Assembly: GCA_028984105.1 (NCBI GenBank)
Contig: CM054802.1
Span: 32,143,395 to 32,207,394 of the forward strand
DNA from: Lavandula angustifolia
Lineage: Eukaryota; Streptophyta; Magnoliopsida; Lamiales; Lamiaceae
DNA length: 64,000 nt
Direction: 5' to 3'
The notes beneath the pieces are model-generated. The model saw only the letters and a program-made list of their open reading frames with translations, had not been told where the DNA came from and did not search any database. A program made the position numbers and the translations under genes. Shown in pieces: positions 35,271-46,722 of the stretch. Position 1 is the stretch's first letter. Every line of letters begins with the position of its first letter.

Positions 35271-35734
35271 CCCTTCCGCCAAAATGAATTTGGTTGTTTT
35301 GGTTTTTACTTTATTGTAATTGAGTTGACTTGGGCTTAAATCTTGGAGGCCCAAAATAAACGGGCTTACTTAGCCCAAATCGTAGAACGGGTTTTGGATC
35401 GAAAAGTTTGACGGGCTTTTGGTTAATTTGGTTTGATATTCAAACTATTTAGTTATTTTTAGAGTATTTTTCTGAATAAATATTGTTTTAAAATTTAATT
35501 TGAAATTTGATTGTATTTGATTAGAAATATTATGGGTTAAATTTTGTAAAGTTAATATTCTACTAAATAATACTGCCAAATCGAAACTCATAATTACAGT
35601 ATATATCTGTTGAATACTAATTGAATCGAAATATTTAAATTTAAATAACAAGACTTTCGATTATGAATACTTAATCCAACAATTCTGTTACAAATTAGTA
35701 CTCACTCACTCCAACAAATAATATCTATCTAGTA

Positions 35735-35930
35735 TTCCCTCCTTCCCACAAATAATATTTTTCTTTCCTTTTCGGAATGTCTCACAAATAATGTCTCATT
35801 TTCAAAAATAACAAATTACTACACATAACCAACCACTATTTTTTAAGAGTTCACAATCTTTACTCACAACCAATCATTCTCTTTAAATCTCGTGCCAAAA
35901 AGATAAGAGATATTTATGGAACGCAAGGAG
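35735..35930. mobile_element. Stowaway-like MITE, diverged
   Basis: Starts TTCCCTCCTTCCC after TA and ends GGAACGCAAGGAG before TA. About 196 bp, with the interior pair TTTTTCTTTCC and GAGATATTT partly symmetrical. Confidence 0.65.
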
Positions 35931-35971
35931 TATTTAATTCCAACTAAAAAACTGTCAAATTCGAATACTTA

Positions 35972-36312
35972 GGGGGTGTTTGCAATAACTTAAACTTTTT
36001 TTAAGTGCTTAAATTAAGGAGAAGTTGGTAAAAGTGGCTTATTAGAGAATTTGAGGTGTGTTTGTAAAAACTACTTAAAAGAAGAAAAAGTTGAAAAAAT
36101 AGTGTTTGCAAAAAAAAAAATCATAACTTATCCGAAATTACAAATATGCCATTAATTTAGAGAAGTTGGTTAAAACCAACTTAACCAACTTCAATTTATT
36201 CAACTTAAATGTAGAGAATTTTGAAGAATTTAAATTGTTAAAAACACTCAAAATCAATTTTTTCTTAAATTAAGTCATAAGTTGAAAAATTTAAGCGGTT
36301 GCAAACACCCCC
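35972..36312. mobile_element. Tourist-like (PIF/Harbinger) MITE
   Basis: Perfect terminal inverted repeats GGGGGTGTTTGCAA and TTGCAAACACCCCC enclose 341 bp and are flanked on both sides by TTA (35969-35971, 36313-36315). Subterminal TAACTTAAAC...TTTAAG is also symmetrical. The TTA target and GGG ends fit Tourist elements. Confidence 0.82.
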
Positions 36313-36606
36313 TTAATCTAACAATACTGTTACAATCCTACTATCCGCTATTTGAGATACAATCAAACCATTTTCTTAATAAATTTAGAAAATTGATGAA
36401 AGTACATAAATACCCCTGCACTAAAAAAGAAACAGAAAATCATACAGCATGTAATAATATTTCAACATAACCAACCAATGAAACCAGGGCTAAACAGTAA
36501 ACAGTAAGCATACTGAGAATAAATCACGACAGTTTTATCAACTCAACATCATGACAAGAAGCTCCATCCATCAGAAGCAAGGGGAGAGAATCCACCATCT
36601 ACTTCT

Positions 36607-39600
36607 TCACACACAATACAGCACTCTACGTACAGCTTGAGAGATCAAATAAGCTACCTTCTCATCTGCAACACTAACTGATGTTCGTGCTCCGGTGACC
36701 TCCACCACGGCTGCACTGGGCTTCGACACGTGAATCCGAGAACCGTTGCAAGATCCACTTCCTTCTACTGATGTCTCCATGCCCATCTTCTGCAGCTCCA
36801 ACACAAGGGCATTTGAGTCAACTTTACCAAAATGCAGCACCGGCCTTGCTCCTTGCTCGACGCATAGCCTGTATCTTGCTTGCTCTATTTTCAGCCTTCC
36901 CGTCAACCTTGAGATAGCTACATCTTGTTCCTTCAATGTTGTGTATTGGAGATGCCTTGTCAATCCGTCAATGTCTACTTTTGAGTCGCCCTCTGTGTAA
37001 GGGATGTGCAGCGTTTCGTTTTCTTGGTAGTAGCTTGAAGAAAATGAAGTTTGAAGAGTACCAAGCTGCCTCAGTTTATCAGGGAACTGCCCGAAGTAGA
37101 AAAATGGTTCATTTTTCTTGCAGAAAAGGATAGCATAATGGGTGAGGAAAAGTATTGAAGATTCGGGATACCACACTTACTGCTGTACCAAAAGAATACC
37201 GAAATTATTGGTATACTGTATCTTATCAATTTTCAGATAGCACGGTGTATACTGATATACCGCAAAATTCAATATAAAACACAATATCAAACCTTCAGTG
37301 TATACCACAATATCGCAAGCGTGATACGGCATGCCTTAGGCACAGTATACCGAGAAAAAACTCTGGTATACCATAATAGCACGGATACCATAACAATATG
37401 ACATAAAATAATGACATACTGAATTTCGATAAGGTATAGCATATTATCGGTATGACAAAATCGGTACCATAAAATTATGGAATTTTCATTCTGCAATTAT
37501 CCGTACATATACATTATGAAAAAATATTACTGCCAACCCGCCCCTAGATAACTCTATAGGCTTCTTTCATGTTGATTGGAGAGTAAATACAAAACAAAAA
37601 GTATATAAGAGGAGAAGAGGATGAAATCATGAGAGTATGTATACTTACCAGAACATGTCTAGGCTGTAATATCTTCAGTAGAAGGTGAGATTTATGCAGC
37701 CTGTAAAATAGGCGTTAGAGTTCTTCAAACATCAAAATACTATAGCCCGAACAATTTAGAGAACTAATGGAAGTCAACTTACTGCATCCCAGAAAGAAAG
37801 GAACACTGGAGGACTTTCATGGCCATTGGCTGGAAAGGTGAGAGAGTCAAATTGGCATCTACTCCTTCCTCTACCTCCATAACAAGCAGTGAGTTTTGAT
37901 CACCAGACCATCGACGTAGCAAGTGGGTCACGGGTCCAAGTCGAAGGCTCCAGTGAGGACAAAATACAATGCAAGGTTCCTGCCAAATTTTTCTGCCTTG
38001 CACAATATCACTATATTAATCAGTCTAACCATTTAAGAGCATGATAAAGCACTAAAACTCTTAGCTGACATAGAATTCTATATATGCTTAGATTATCATG
38101 GCATGAATTCCCACATAGTAACTCCTTTACTCAACCAATATCATACAAATTTCACAAAGGATGCCATTTTGCATTTATGTCTTAACTATTTTATGGGAAG
38201 GATAAGTGTTTCTTACAATAGTTCAGCCGAATCAATGGCAGGAAACAAGTGAAGCCTTCCATCTTTCAACATCTCTGTATGTATGAATAAGGGTTTCCCA
38301 GAGTAGAACTGCAACATTTAGAAACAGAGATTCTATCAAGTTGCTTGCGCACAAAGACACGTAAGTTCCAGATTTGGTTCATATCTTAAATGCAACATAC
38401 ACGCTCTTGCCGTTGCTCGCACAACCATTCTGGAATGATACTAGTAAATGCCATAAGTTCTTCCGCAATAGAAGAAACAACGAAAACTGGAACCTACAGT
38501 AGAACATTGGTTTTAAACTATGAAACAGTGAAAGGTCAAACAAAAACAAGGAAGCTATCAGATCTGTAATCCTTAGCTATGTACTTCAAATTCCCTAAGT
38601 AACCGAATGCGATTCAGCATAAAATCATGTTATAGAAACATGTATAATTAGCCTCTCAAATTCGTCATTCACATTTAAAGCTCCAAAAAGGAAGTTATTA
38701 CACATAATTTACCCTTAAAGTGAATTAATGTACCTTCATATTGTCCGAAGCGAATTTAAGTTCAAATCGCTCCAATAGCTGAAAAATAATCCCAAGACGT
38801 CCAGTTGGAATTAGAACCGAACCTCCAGCTTTCATAGAGTCCACTGAACACGAGCATATGAAATCCAACTTTTCTATTTCCTCCAAATGCTCATCAGTGC
38901 TAAGAAGAACAGATCTTGCTTCTGAGTGACTGCATTGATTGCAAGGCTCAATAAGTTTAAGCGTCATGGTAAGAACTATAACATGGGATAAACTTTTGAA
39001 TACAACTCCAACTCCTGCAAAAGATGTATGACAATAAATAGGACCAATTGTCGATGAAGCAAAATTAATATCACAAATTCATATTCTATAACAACTGAAA
39101 GGTTTCACCTTAAATTTGAATAGTTGTTAGCAGGGCTAGAGCGACTCTGATCATTGTCATTTAGTTCTTGAGCATTGTGGGAAGAGAAATCTGAATATAA
39201 AACAACATCACTTGTCTGAAGAGCCTCATAATTGAAACTCGTTGCTGCGCCAGAACTAAAGATAGAACTTGAAATGTAAGCAATGCTTCCTCGAGGACCA
39301 GTGATTCTCCAATTACATGAACCTATTTCTAGACCAGAACCAAATGCTTTTACAATCAGTGTGCCATTGTAGCAAACTTCCTCAGCATACTTAAGAGACT
39401 CGACCTTCAGCATACAAGCCTTCACGTCAGCTGCACTGATAAGTATCCCCCATTCAATCACAAAATAGGTAAACTTGAGGTAGAATAGAACTAAACAGAG
39501 GATGCAGAGAAGAAAGGAATGTGCAACAAATATTTTCTTTAGCAATTTCAGACTTTTGCATTTTTCAATCGACAAAAATATGAAGTAGTTCAAATGATGT

Positions 39601-40818
39601 TGTATTTCATTTACTCTTTAGAATATCACTACACATCTTTGGGAATTATGTATTTTAACGTTAAATGTATAAATGTTAGATGCAAACAAGCAGTTATTTG
39701 ATTGACATAATGCAATCTATATGAAAGACTAACAAATAGTTGGATCACTATAGCAACTTAGACTTATTAGCAACAAATCTCTTTGCCAAATTATGTTGAC
39801 CATCCAGGATGCAAATGCATCAAATTCTATAGCAAAACAGTTAGGAAATTGCCATGTCACATTCTAGATTGCCTAACATCACATAACTCTTAAGCTAGTA
39901 GATGATTTAACTATGCTAACAGTATAATTTGTATCACCATAACTGTTCTATTTAACGAGTTTCTCTTTTCTAACTACAACATATAGCAACACAAAATAGC
40001 TCGAACTATACCTGTACAACCGATTCCAACAACCAAAGCCTGTCCCGTCTATGCCAAACATTGTCTGCTTCAACTCCAAAGGCAGCAATTCTAGTTTGCC
40101 CCACTCCATCCACATAGGTGCATCAGACTCCGGTCCATAGAATTGTATAAACTCCTTATGCATATTAACAAGATCCTCCATCATCAGTTGCCCGATTCTA
40201 GCTGCAGCATCAGTTGCATACACCTAAACTACCAAAACCAAAAGTTATCACATCCACACCTTTTCACTTCGCAAAACAAAAAGAATTGAAAAGAACCACT
40301 TAAAAGCATAACCTTAGCTGAAAACTCTTTATCCCTTGTGAGAAATGGCAAACCCAACATCCCTATTGGACTAGATATCAAAACTACATCAATGAATGAA
40401 ACATTCCATAAAAGCAAGTTCTTGACAGTTCTATAACGCGGCACGGCATAAATTAAACCATTCCCCCTCTTCTCCTCATTCGACCCCAAAATCACATCTA
40501 TTTGGCATGAACATGGGAAGTCATCATCATTAAATATGGTGTTAGAATCTACTGGGACAGGAGAAAATATTGTTAGAGATGAAAGGTCCATAGGGCAATC
40601 GAATAAAACTCTAAGGCCGGAAATATCCATAATGTGGCAAGGGGGGAAATGATAACCCCTGCCTTCACTCAAGCATACCTGCAATCAGAAATCACCAATA
40701 ATTTCAATAGCAAACAATGACATAATCAACAAGAAAAACCATATAGAGAGAGAATTGATACTGCATATAGCTCAGCAAGCACGACGGAAGACTGTGGAGA
40801 AGAAACTTACATGCTCCA
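36607..40818 (-). CDS. Integrator complex subunit 9 homologue
   Basis: Ten exons: 40818-40810, 40678-40313, 40223-40012, 39435-39109, 38992-38734, 38493-38401, 38308-38217, 37992-37783, 37700-37649 and 37086-36607. The total is 2100 bases, 699 residues. The N-terminal metallo-beta-lactamase fold shows FPPCHIMDISGLRVLFDCPM and VVLISSPIGMLGLPFL. The H-x-H-x-D-H metal signature of active members is absent, as expected for IntS9, the non-catalytic partner of the nuclease IntS11. The beta-CASP part shows FICSCSVDSMKAGGSVLIPT and FVVSSIAEELMAFTSIIPEW. Exon 1 encodes only M-E-H. The exon 5 acceptor (AAAAG|TTTATC) was chosen because the stronger CAG 21 bp upstream breaks the frame. Integrator processes snRNA 3' ends, and that role is by family. 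Confidence 0.88.
37184..37474. mobile_element. Inverted-repeat element in the last intron of IntS9
   Basis: The left side AATACCGAAATTATTGGTAT and the right side ATTATCGGTATGACAAAATC are imperfect inverse copies, and GGTATACC-type palindromes recur inside. It lies wholly in the intron 37087-37648. Borders approximate. Confidence 0.5.
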
Positions 40819-42352
40819 TAAAGGCGAACAAGCGCGAATGTAGTTGGCTCCTAACTTGGTTATTAATTTATTAGATTTATAATTGAGGTTTTACGAGGGA
40901 AATTGGGATTCATACGATGAGGATATCACGATACCGATTCGGTAGTTTCAATAACTGAGAATTTGAATACTGGAATTTCGATTTCGAAACTTTGGTGTTC
41001 CGGAACTCTTAAAATATTTCGAATTTGGAGATTACACATATTTCTAAGCCGGCGGCGGCTACGGGATTTGGCGGCGCACACTGCCGGGGCTTAGTATTGT
41101 GTTTGCGTTTCAGACGGAAACACACGACTCTCTCGGATTTTATTTGAAACAATATGAAAATAAATATATAATATTAATTCAGATTTATGACCTAAAGGAT
41201 TGAAATCATTTTAAAATTAAATGTGTGTTTATTATTTTATTGATGTCCTTGATGTTTTTTTTTATATTAATTTTGGTAAAGAAATCTTAATAAAAACAAA
41301 AAATAATCAAAATAGATGGGTTTTTTTAGTTTTAATTTAAGTCATAAAATGGTAGCTAGTCTATTTCTTCAATCCTATATTTATGAATGTACATTAGCCA
41401 AATAGTAGAAATGAAAAAACAAATGTAGCCTATAATTAAAATAAAACACAAAAGTAATCATTTTGTCTTTATCCGGCTGAGGGCCGATGAAATCCATCGG
41501 ATTCCATCGGCCCTGAAGAAAAAAATCCAAAACCCCCCATCGGCTGAGCAAATTCATCGGTCGAGCCACTGAATTCTGCAGAGACAATTACTAGGGCCGA
41601 GGGCCGAAGGTGGGGTGGGCCGATCTCCATCGGCCCTCAACATATTAAAAAAAAGTTAAGCAGGGGCCATCGGCCCTCAACTTAAAAAAAAAAAAAAAAA
41701 TTAAGCAGGGCCATCGGCCCTCAATTTATAAAAAAAAAAGGTTATTGATTGAGGGTCATCGGCCAACATTTGAAAAAATAAATAAATTTGTTGAGGGCCG
41801 ATTCATCACTCATGAGATTGGCCCTCAACACAAATATTTATTAACTTTTTTTTTAAAACATGTTGAGGGCCGATGGAGATCGGCCCTCTATCAGCCCTTG
41901 ACACTCTTTTTGTTTAGTAAAAGGCTGCATTTGCTTTTCGATTTATTCTTTTGGCTAACTAAGAATTAACATTTGTTCATGGTAGTGACAGATTTAGGAT
42001 GTATATAAGAAACGTCGCATTTAAATTGTTTTATTGATAAATCTACCTCTATTTATAGGAATTGTTTAGTGATAATTAATATATTATGGTCAAATGATAT
42101 AAATTCAAATTTTACCAATTCTTCTTAATTTCTATTATGATTAATCTAAATTTACTTAATTCACATCCGATTCAATTTCTCATAAACTAGGATTAAAATA
42201 TTCCATTCTAATTTCTAACTAATAGCCAATAGGACACTAATATTAATTAGTTATTCAATCAAAATTGAGGGGAGCACAATCCATAACATATGCATAGGAG
42301 AGAAAGAAACACACACTTTATATATTATATAATATTAATTAATATTATATGA
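40819..42352. other. Intergenic between IntS9 and CNGC4
   Basis: IntS9 promoter side (40.8-41.15 kb) with a GC-rich CCGGCGGCGGC patch near 41048, then the palindrome cluster at about 41470-41900, then AT-rich DNA up to the CNGC4 stop codon. No gene recognised. Confidence 0.55.
41470..41900. repeat. Cluster of nested GGGCCGAT palindromes in a foldback
   Basis: CCATCGGCCCTCAA occurs repeatedly in direct orientation (near 41628, 41667, 41711), and its inverse TTGAGGGCCGATGG on the right (near 41861). GGGCCGATCTCCATCGGCCC is itself a hairpin. At a larger scale, 41617-41657 is mirrored by 41841-41888, including the TTAAAAAAAAGTTAA tract. Poly-A runs of 9-17 bp separate units. The GC-rich stems stand out against AT-rich surroundings. 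Family unknown to me. Confidence 0.75.
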
Positions 42353-45300
42353 TCAGAAATCAAAATCATCCTGATTAGGCTTGGGCGAAGTAAGTAACGC
42401 CGTGTAAAGCTTCAACCTATCCTCCCCAAACGACGAGCACCTCGAGAGCGGCCGCCGCGGCCGGATAAACGAGAGCGAAGTCAAAGTCAACCTATGTCTG
42501 TACCGCCGCCAAGCCAGCTGTATTGCCACAGCGGCCCACGTCCGCCAGCCGGGCGAGTAGTACCTTGCGCTCCGCTTCACCTTCTCGTTCACGAACGTGT
42601 AGCGGAAGTGCTGCGTCACGTACTTGACGTCCTCCGCCTCCAGCCCGAACGCCTCCGTCGTCTCGAGCGTCACCAGCGTGGAGGAGGAAGGCGGGAGGCG
42701 CTCCACGAAGGGGCGGCGGAGGCACCATGATAAAAGCTCGTCGCCGCTGAAGTTTCCCGGGCCGAGCATGCAGCAGCTCTTCACGCCGTCGCGGAGGACT
42801 TGGCTGCTTTGTAAATGCCCGCGAACGATGAACAACATTCTTTGGACTGGGTCGCCTTCTCTCGTTATCTAATAAGAATAATTTTAATCACGAACAATAA
42901 ATACTATAAATACGGGAAAAAGGAAAAAAAAAATATACTCCATTTGTCAATTTAAAATGTCAAATGATTGATTTTTTAATAATGTTACAGCCAATAATTT
43001 TTAACTATCCGTGAGTTCACTTCACTCCCTTCTAAAGTATTTTTTTCTGATCTAATTAATATCTAAAATATTTTAAAATGTCTAAAATCAAAACTAGGAC
43101 AAAATGAGTAAAAAGTGCATTGTTTTCATTTTATTGTCAAAAATACATTGAATACTAGTGCACCAAAATCTCCCCGTAATATGTAAATTTGAAGCAGCTC
43201 TTAAAAAAGACAACAAAGGTTTTGGCAAAAACACAAGCGTATGTTTTTAGTAAAATAAAAACGGGTAATTTGATATAGCTTTGAAATGGATATGAATAAT
43301 TTTTGGGCAAAAGTATTTCTCTACCCAATTATGAATCCTTATGGTCACACTTCCTAAAATAATGTTATTTGACATTTGTAACATCATTATGATCTAGACA
43401 CATAAGAGGACACACACTGGGTGGATCCAATTTTTTTTTTAAATTTGAGACTTCAGCATTAAACAGATCGACTAATTAATGGATGAAACATACCGTTTCT
43501 CCCTTGGTGAATATAAGAGACTTGACACGATCGCATATGTTCTCGAGTACGAGGTTATCCATGTGCTGAAACAAGGGTACTTGTCTGACCAGATCCAAGC
43601 AGAGATGGTACTTGATATCCCTCCTCAGCCCTTCCGGAAGGTTCCGAGTCATCTCACACTCATCCACCCCGCGCATCGCCGCCCACCGCTGCCGCTCGTA
43701 GTTGCGGACCCTCTGCCGGAACTCCACCGGCAGCCGCCGCTTCCGCATCCACCACTCGATGTTCCGCATCTTCAGCTGCATCGCTTGCTTCTTCGAAGTA
43801 GTCGCGTGCAAGAACACCTAATGAAAGACCAGGATGTATATCATGTAAATGTAATGTAATTAATTAAGGAGATCCAATTAAGAACATTCTACCTTAATGT
43901 TACCGATCAACATTGTGACGAGGAGGAGACCGGTGGTGAGGACGATGATGATGAACACAACTTCCAGCCAATCCGTCGTGCTCTCCAGGTTCCCAAAAGT
44001 ACTGTTTTTGCCAACCCACCATGCATGTTGTAAAATTGATCTTAATTTCGACCCTTTGTCCAAATTAACATAACGTACCTGAGAGTCATGAGTCCCCAGA
44101 AGATGGGAAACAGAATCTTCTCGAGACGGTTCTCATTGGTGACGAGCTGGACGGTCCACTTGTAAGCGCCGTAGTCGAAGTCGTCTGAATCTTGTATGCA
44201 CGAAGCCCTCGCTTGCCGATTCTCTCCCCATATGAATCTTGTTCTGTCGCTGATCAGATTGTTGGTGCCGTAGAATATGGAATCTTGGCACGCCATCATT
44301 TTCAAATCGCAGCTCTTCGTCGCCATGCATTGCTCCTTGAAGCATTTTGCCGCGCGTTGGATGCCCAGCAAGTACCAGCACGCTCCCACTGCCTGCAATT
44401 AAATTGCTTAGTAGTCAAGCCCCTACTTCTTAATTTGAGGAAGAATTATTCCTATTAGCCCGTCAACGTACTTGACTTTGTCGGTTCATCTTCAATTTTA
44501 GTGTCATAAATTGCAAAAATTCCCAATTTTGACTATATAAAATCAATCATATTTGTATTTGTCCAATTATTGTCCTTTTACACAGACGGTAAATTTATAA
44601 CATGAGCCAAATCAAATCATTTTGTAACCTGATGGTTAACGTAAAAGGCATGTGCATAAGCATTTATGGAGACAAATTTGGATATAGTTAATGTAGATGA
44701 TGAACAGAGGCACTAACATGACGGATAAAATTTCATTTTTCGCCTGTCATGTTGACCTCACTTTTACTTTCATACATGTTCGATATTTAATCATTGGGTT
44801 GAAAAGGTATCTAAATTGGACAAGCATGTTGATTCTATTGAAAGGTTAAAAAATCGGATAATTTCGTAATTTGATATGTTAATTGGACATGATTAACACA
44901 ATAAACAAAACCGAAACAAAGAAAACATGACTGTTTAAATTGAAAGTTTCACTTCTGTTGGTAGATAAGGTTATGCGTGTGCTTACATGGGATGCGACAA
45001 AGTAGGCGATCATGTTGAGAGCGATTCCCCACCAAACAGTACCGAAAATGTAGCCGGAGAGATTCTGCATGCGGCGGAGGAGGCAGACGGAGTGGTAGAT
45101 CTTAGGCAAGTATTGGAAGACGAACATCACCAGCAACACCGTCATCACCACCGTCGTCCATCCTCTTTCCATAAGCTTCGGAATTATAACCCAGATTACA
45201 ATCTGTATATGGAGCACAAAATTCTCTTGATTATTACGGTTTTTTTAATTATTTTAATCCGATTATGATTGGATAAGACAAAATATATATTCTATATTAA

Positions 45301-46722
45301 TTCCATATACTAACATTTTAATCAAGATTACTAGACCAAACAGAATGCAACACAGTTAAAAAAAATAATTAAAAATAATATTTCTCATAAAGGAAAACAT
45401 TAATTTCTCATATGGAAAGGTAATAGTATTTCTTTTTGGACTTTGATACTAAAAATGGCGACCACAACATTTTTAACACCGTTCAAATTAATTTTAATTA
45501 AGTTGATGGAAGTTGGTAGAGCATGACTCATATTAATAAATAAATCATTCGCGTGGTTATATAGTCAATATCAATTAAAAAATAGTCACTAATAAAACAA
45601 AAATAGCCAGTTTTGGGAGGCAAGTTTGATCCCATCATGATCGTGAATGAGACTTTCGTAAAAACTAGATACCTTGTGTTCAGTGAAAACGATGATTATG
45701 ACTAAATCGTAACTTTTTTATCCAAAATCTAAGGTTATTCTAGTAATTTTAACTTTATTGTAAATAGTATTATGAGAGTGACTATTTTTAATGAAATTGG
45801 CTATTAAAAAAAGTCCTTAATTATATGTAATATTTATGGTAAAATTCATAATCTAAATTATAGATCATGAAACTTCACTCCCTCTCCTCTCCCTCTCTCT
45901 CTCTATATATAATTGTATTGTATGAATATATATGGACACACCGTAACATGCTTGTAAGTAGTAAAACTGCAGTATCAATTTACCACACCCCTCAAAACTA
46001 GATATACACAAACAATTCATGATAGACTACACATGCTATTTTGTCCAGTTTCTTCTCACTCTCAACACGTCAAAAACCCTATACAGTTTGGTATCACGCT
46101 TTATAAACATAAAATTCAATCATTATTCGCGTGACCACCAATTTTAATTAATTATATACTTTATATTATACCAAATTAATTTCAATTTTTTTCACAAATA
46201 AACAAATCTGACCTGCGGAAGCGGGAGGATGACGAAGAGGTCGAAGAAGAAACCCTTCTTCGATTTAAAATACTTCATGGCGACGGCGGTGGCGGTGGCG
46301 GCGGCGCCGCCATGCATCCTAGGGTCGGAGCGGCGGTTCATCTTGAACTGCAGCCACACGTTCCAAAGGTGCAAGGCGTCGATCATGCAGCGGAGGACGG
46401 TGACGGTGACGGCGAACCAGCCGTCGACGAAGAGGCACATGCAGCTCTTGCTTATTGAGAGGGTGTAGAAGAAGAGGGGGTCCACGAACAGCCCCACCGC
46501 GCACACCAGGAGGAACAACCGGTTCCATTCCTGCACCCACGCCACGCGGGGGTCTAGAACCTTCCCCCAGAGCCGCCAGCCGCCGCGGCGGAATCCGCAT
46601 CCGACCGGAATTGCCGCCTCCGACTCCAATTCCTCTTCTTCCTCCTCCTCCTCCTCCTCCTCCTCCTCTAACGACGAATCGCTGTAGTTGTAGCGGAGAG
46701 ACTCGTGGTCGGAGTTCGGCAT
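42353..46722 (-). CDS. CNGC4: Cyclic nucleotide-gated channel, CNGC4 (DND2/HLM1) type
   Basis: Six exons: 46722-46213, 45202-44987, 44392-44079, 44001-43893, 43817-43494 and 42868-42353. All GT/AG, 1989 bases, 662 residues. The N-terminus carries a run of 13 Glu. Membrane segments begin at WNRLFLLVCAVGLFVDPLFF. FQYLPKIYHSV and GYIFGTVWWGIALNMIAYFV follow, then the pore helix WGLMTLSTFGN with the filter G-N-L at 350-352. The cyclic-nucleotide-binding domain includes GNFSGDELLSWCLRRPF. It is followed by an IQ motif (IQLAWRRYRHR, about 607-617) for calmodulin. CNGC4 pairs with CNGC2 in the plasma membrane as a calcium channel in immunity and heat signalling (family knowledge). The match to CNGC4 rather than other CNGCs rests on the GNL filter and the C-terminus PRRPLSRCSSFGED. 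Confidence 0.95.

Larger units (their letters stand above)
35271..36606. other. Intergenic between the TRM5-like and IntS9 genes
   Basis: Holds the TRM5-like promoter and the 3' flank of IntS9. Two MITEs are present (35735-35930 and 35972-36312). No gene. Confidence 0.6.

Noticed and set aside
34909..35319. Long open frames antisense to the TRM5-like exon 1
   Set aside because: GC-rich shadow of a real exon; low-complexity Arg/Glu composition.
41470..41900. CRISPR-like array (short repeats with spacers)
   Set aside because: Plant nuclear context, repeats in both orientations and poly-A separators; a foldback repeat explains it better.
42492..42872. Several open frames opposite the last CNGC4 exon
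   Set aside because: They mirror the GC-rich CNGC4 coding exon, which is strongly supported.
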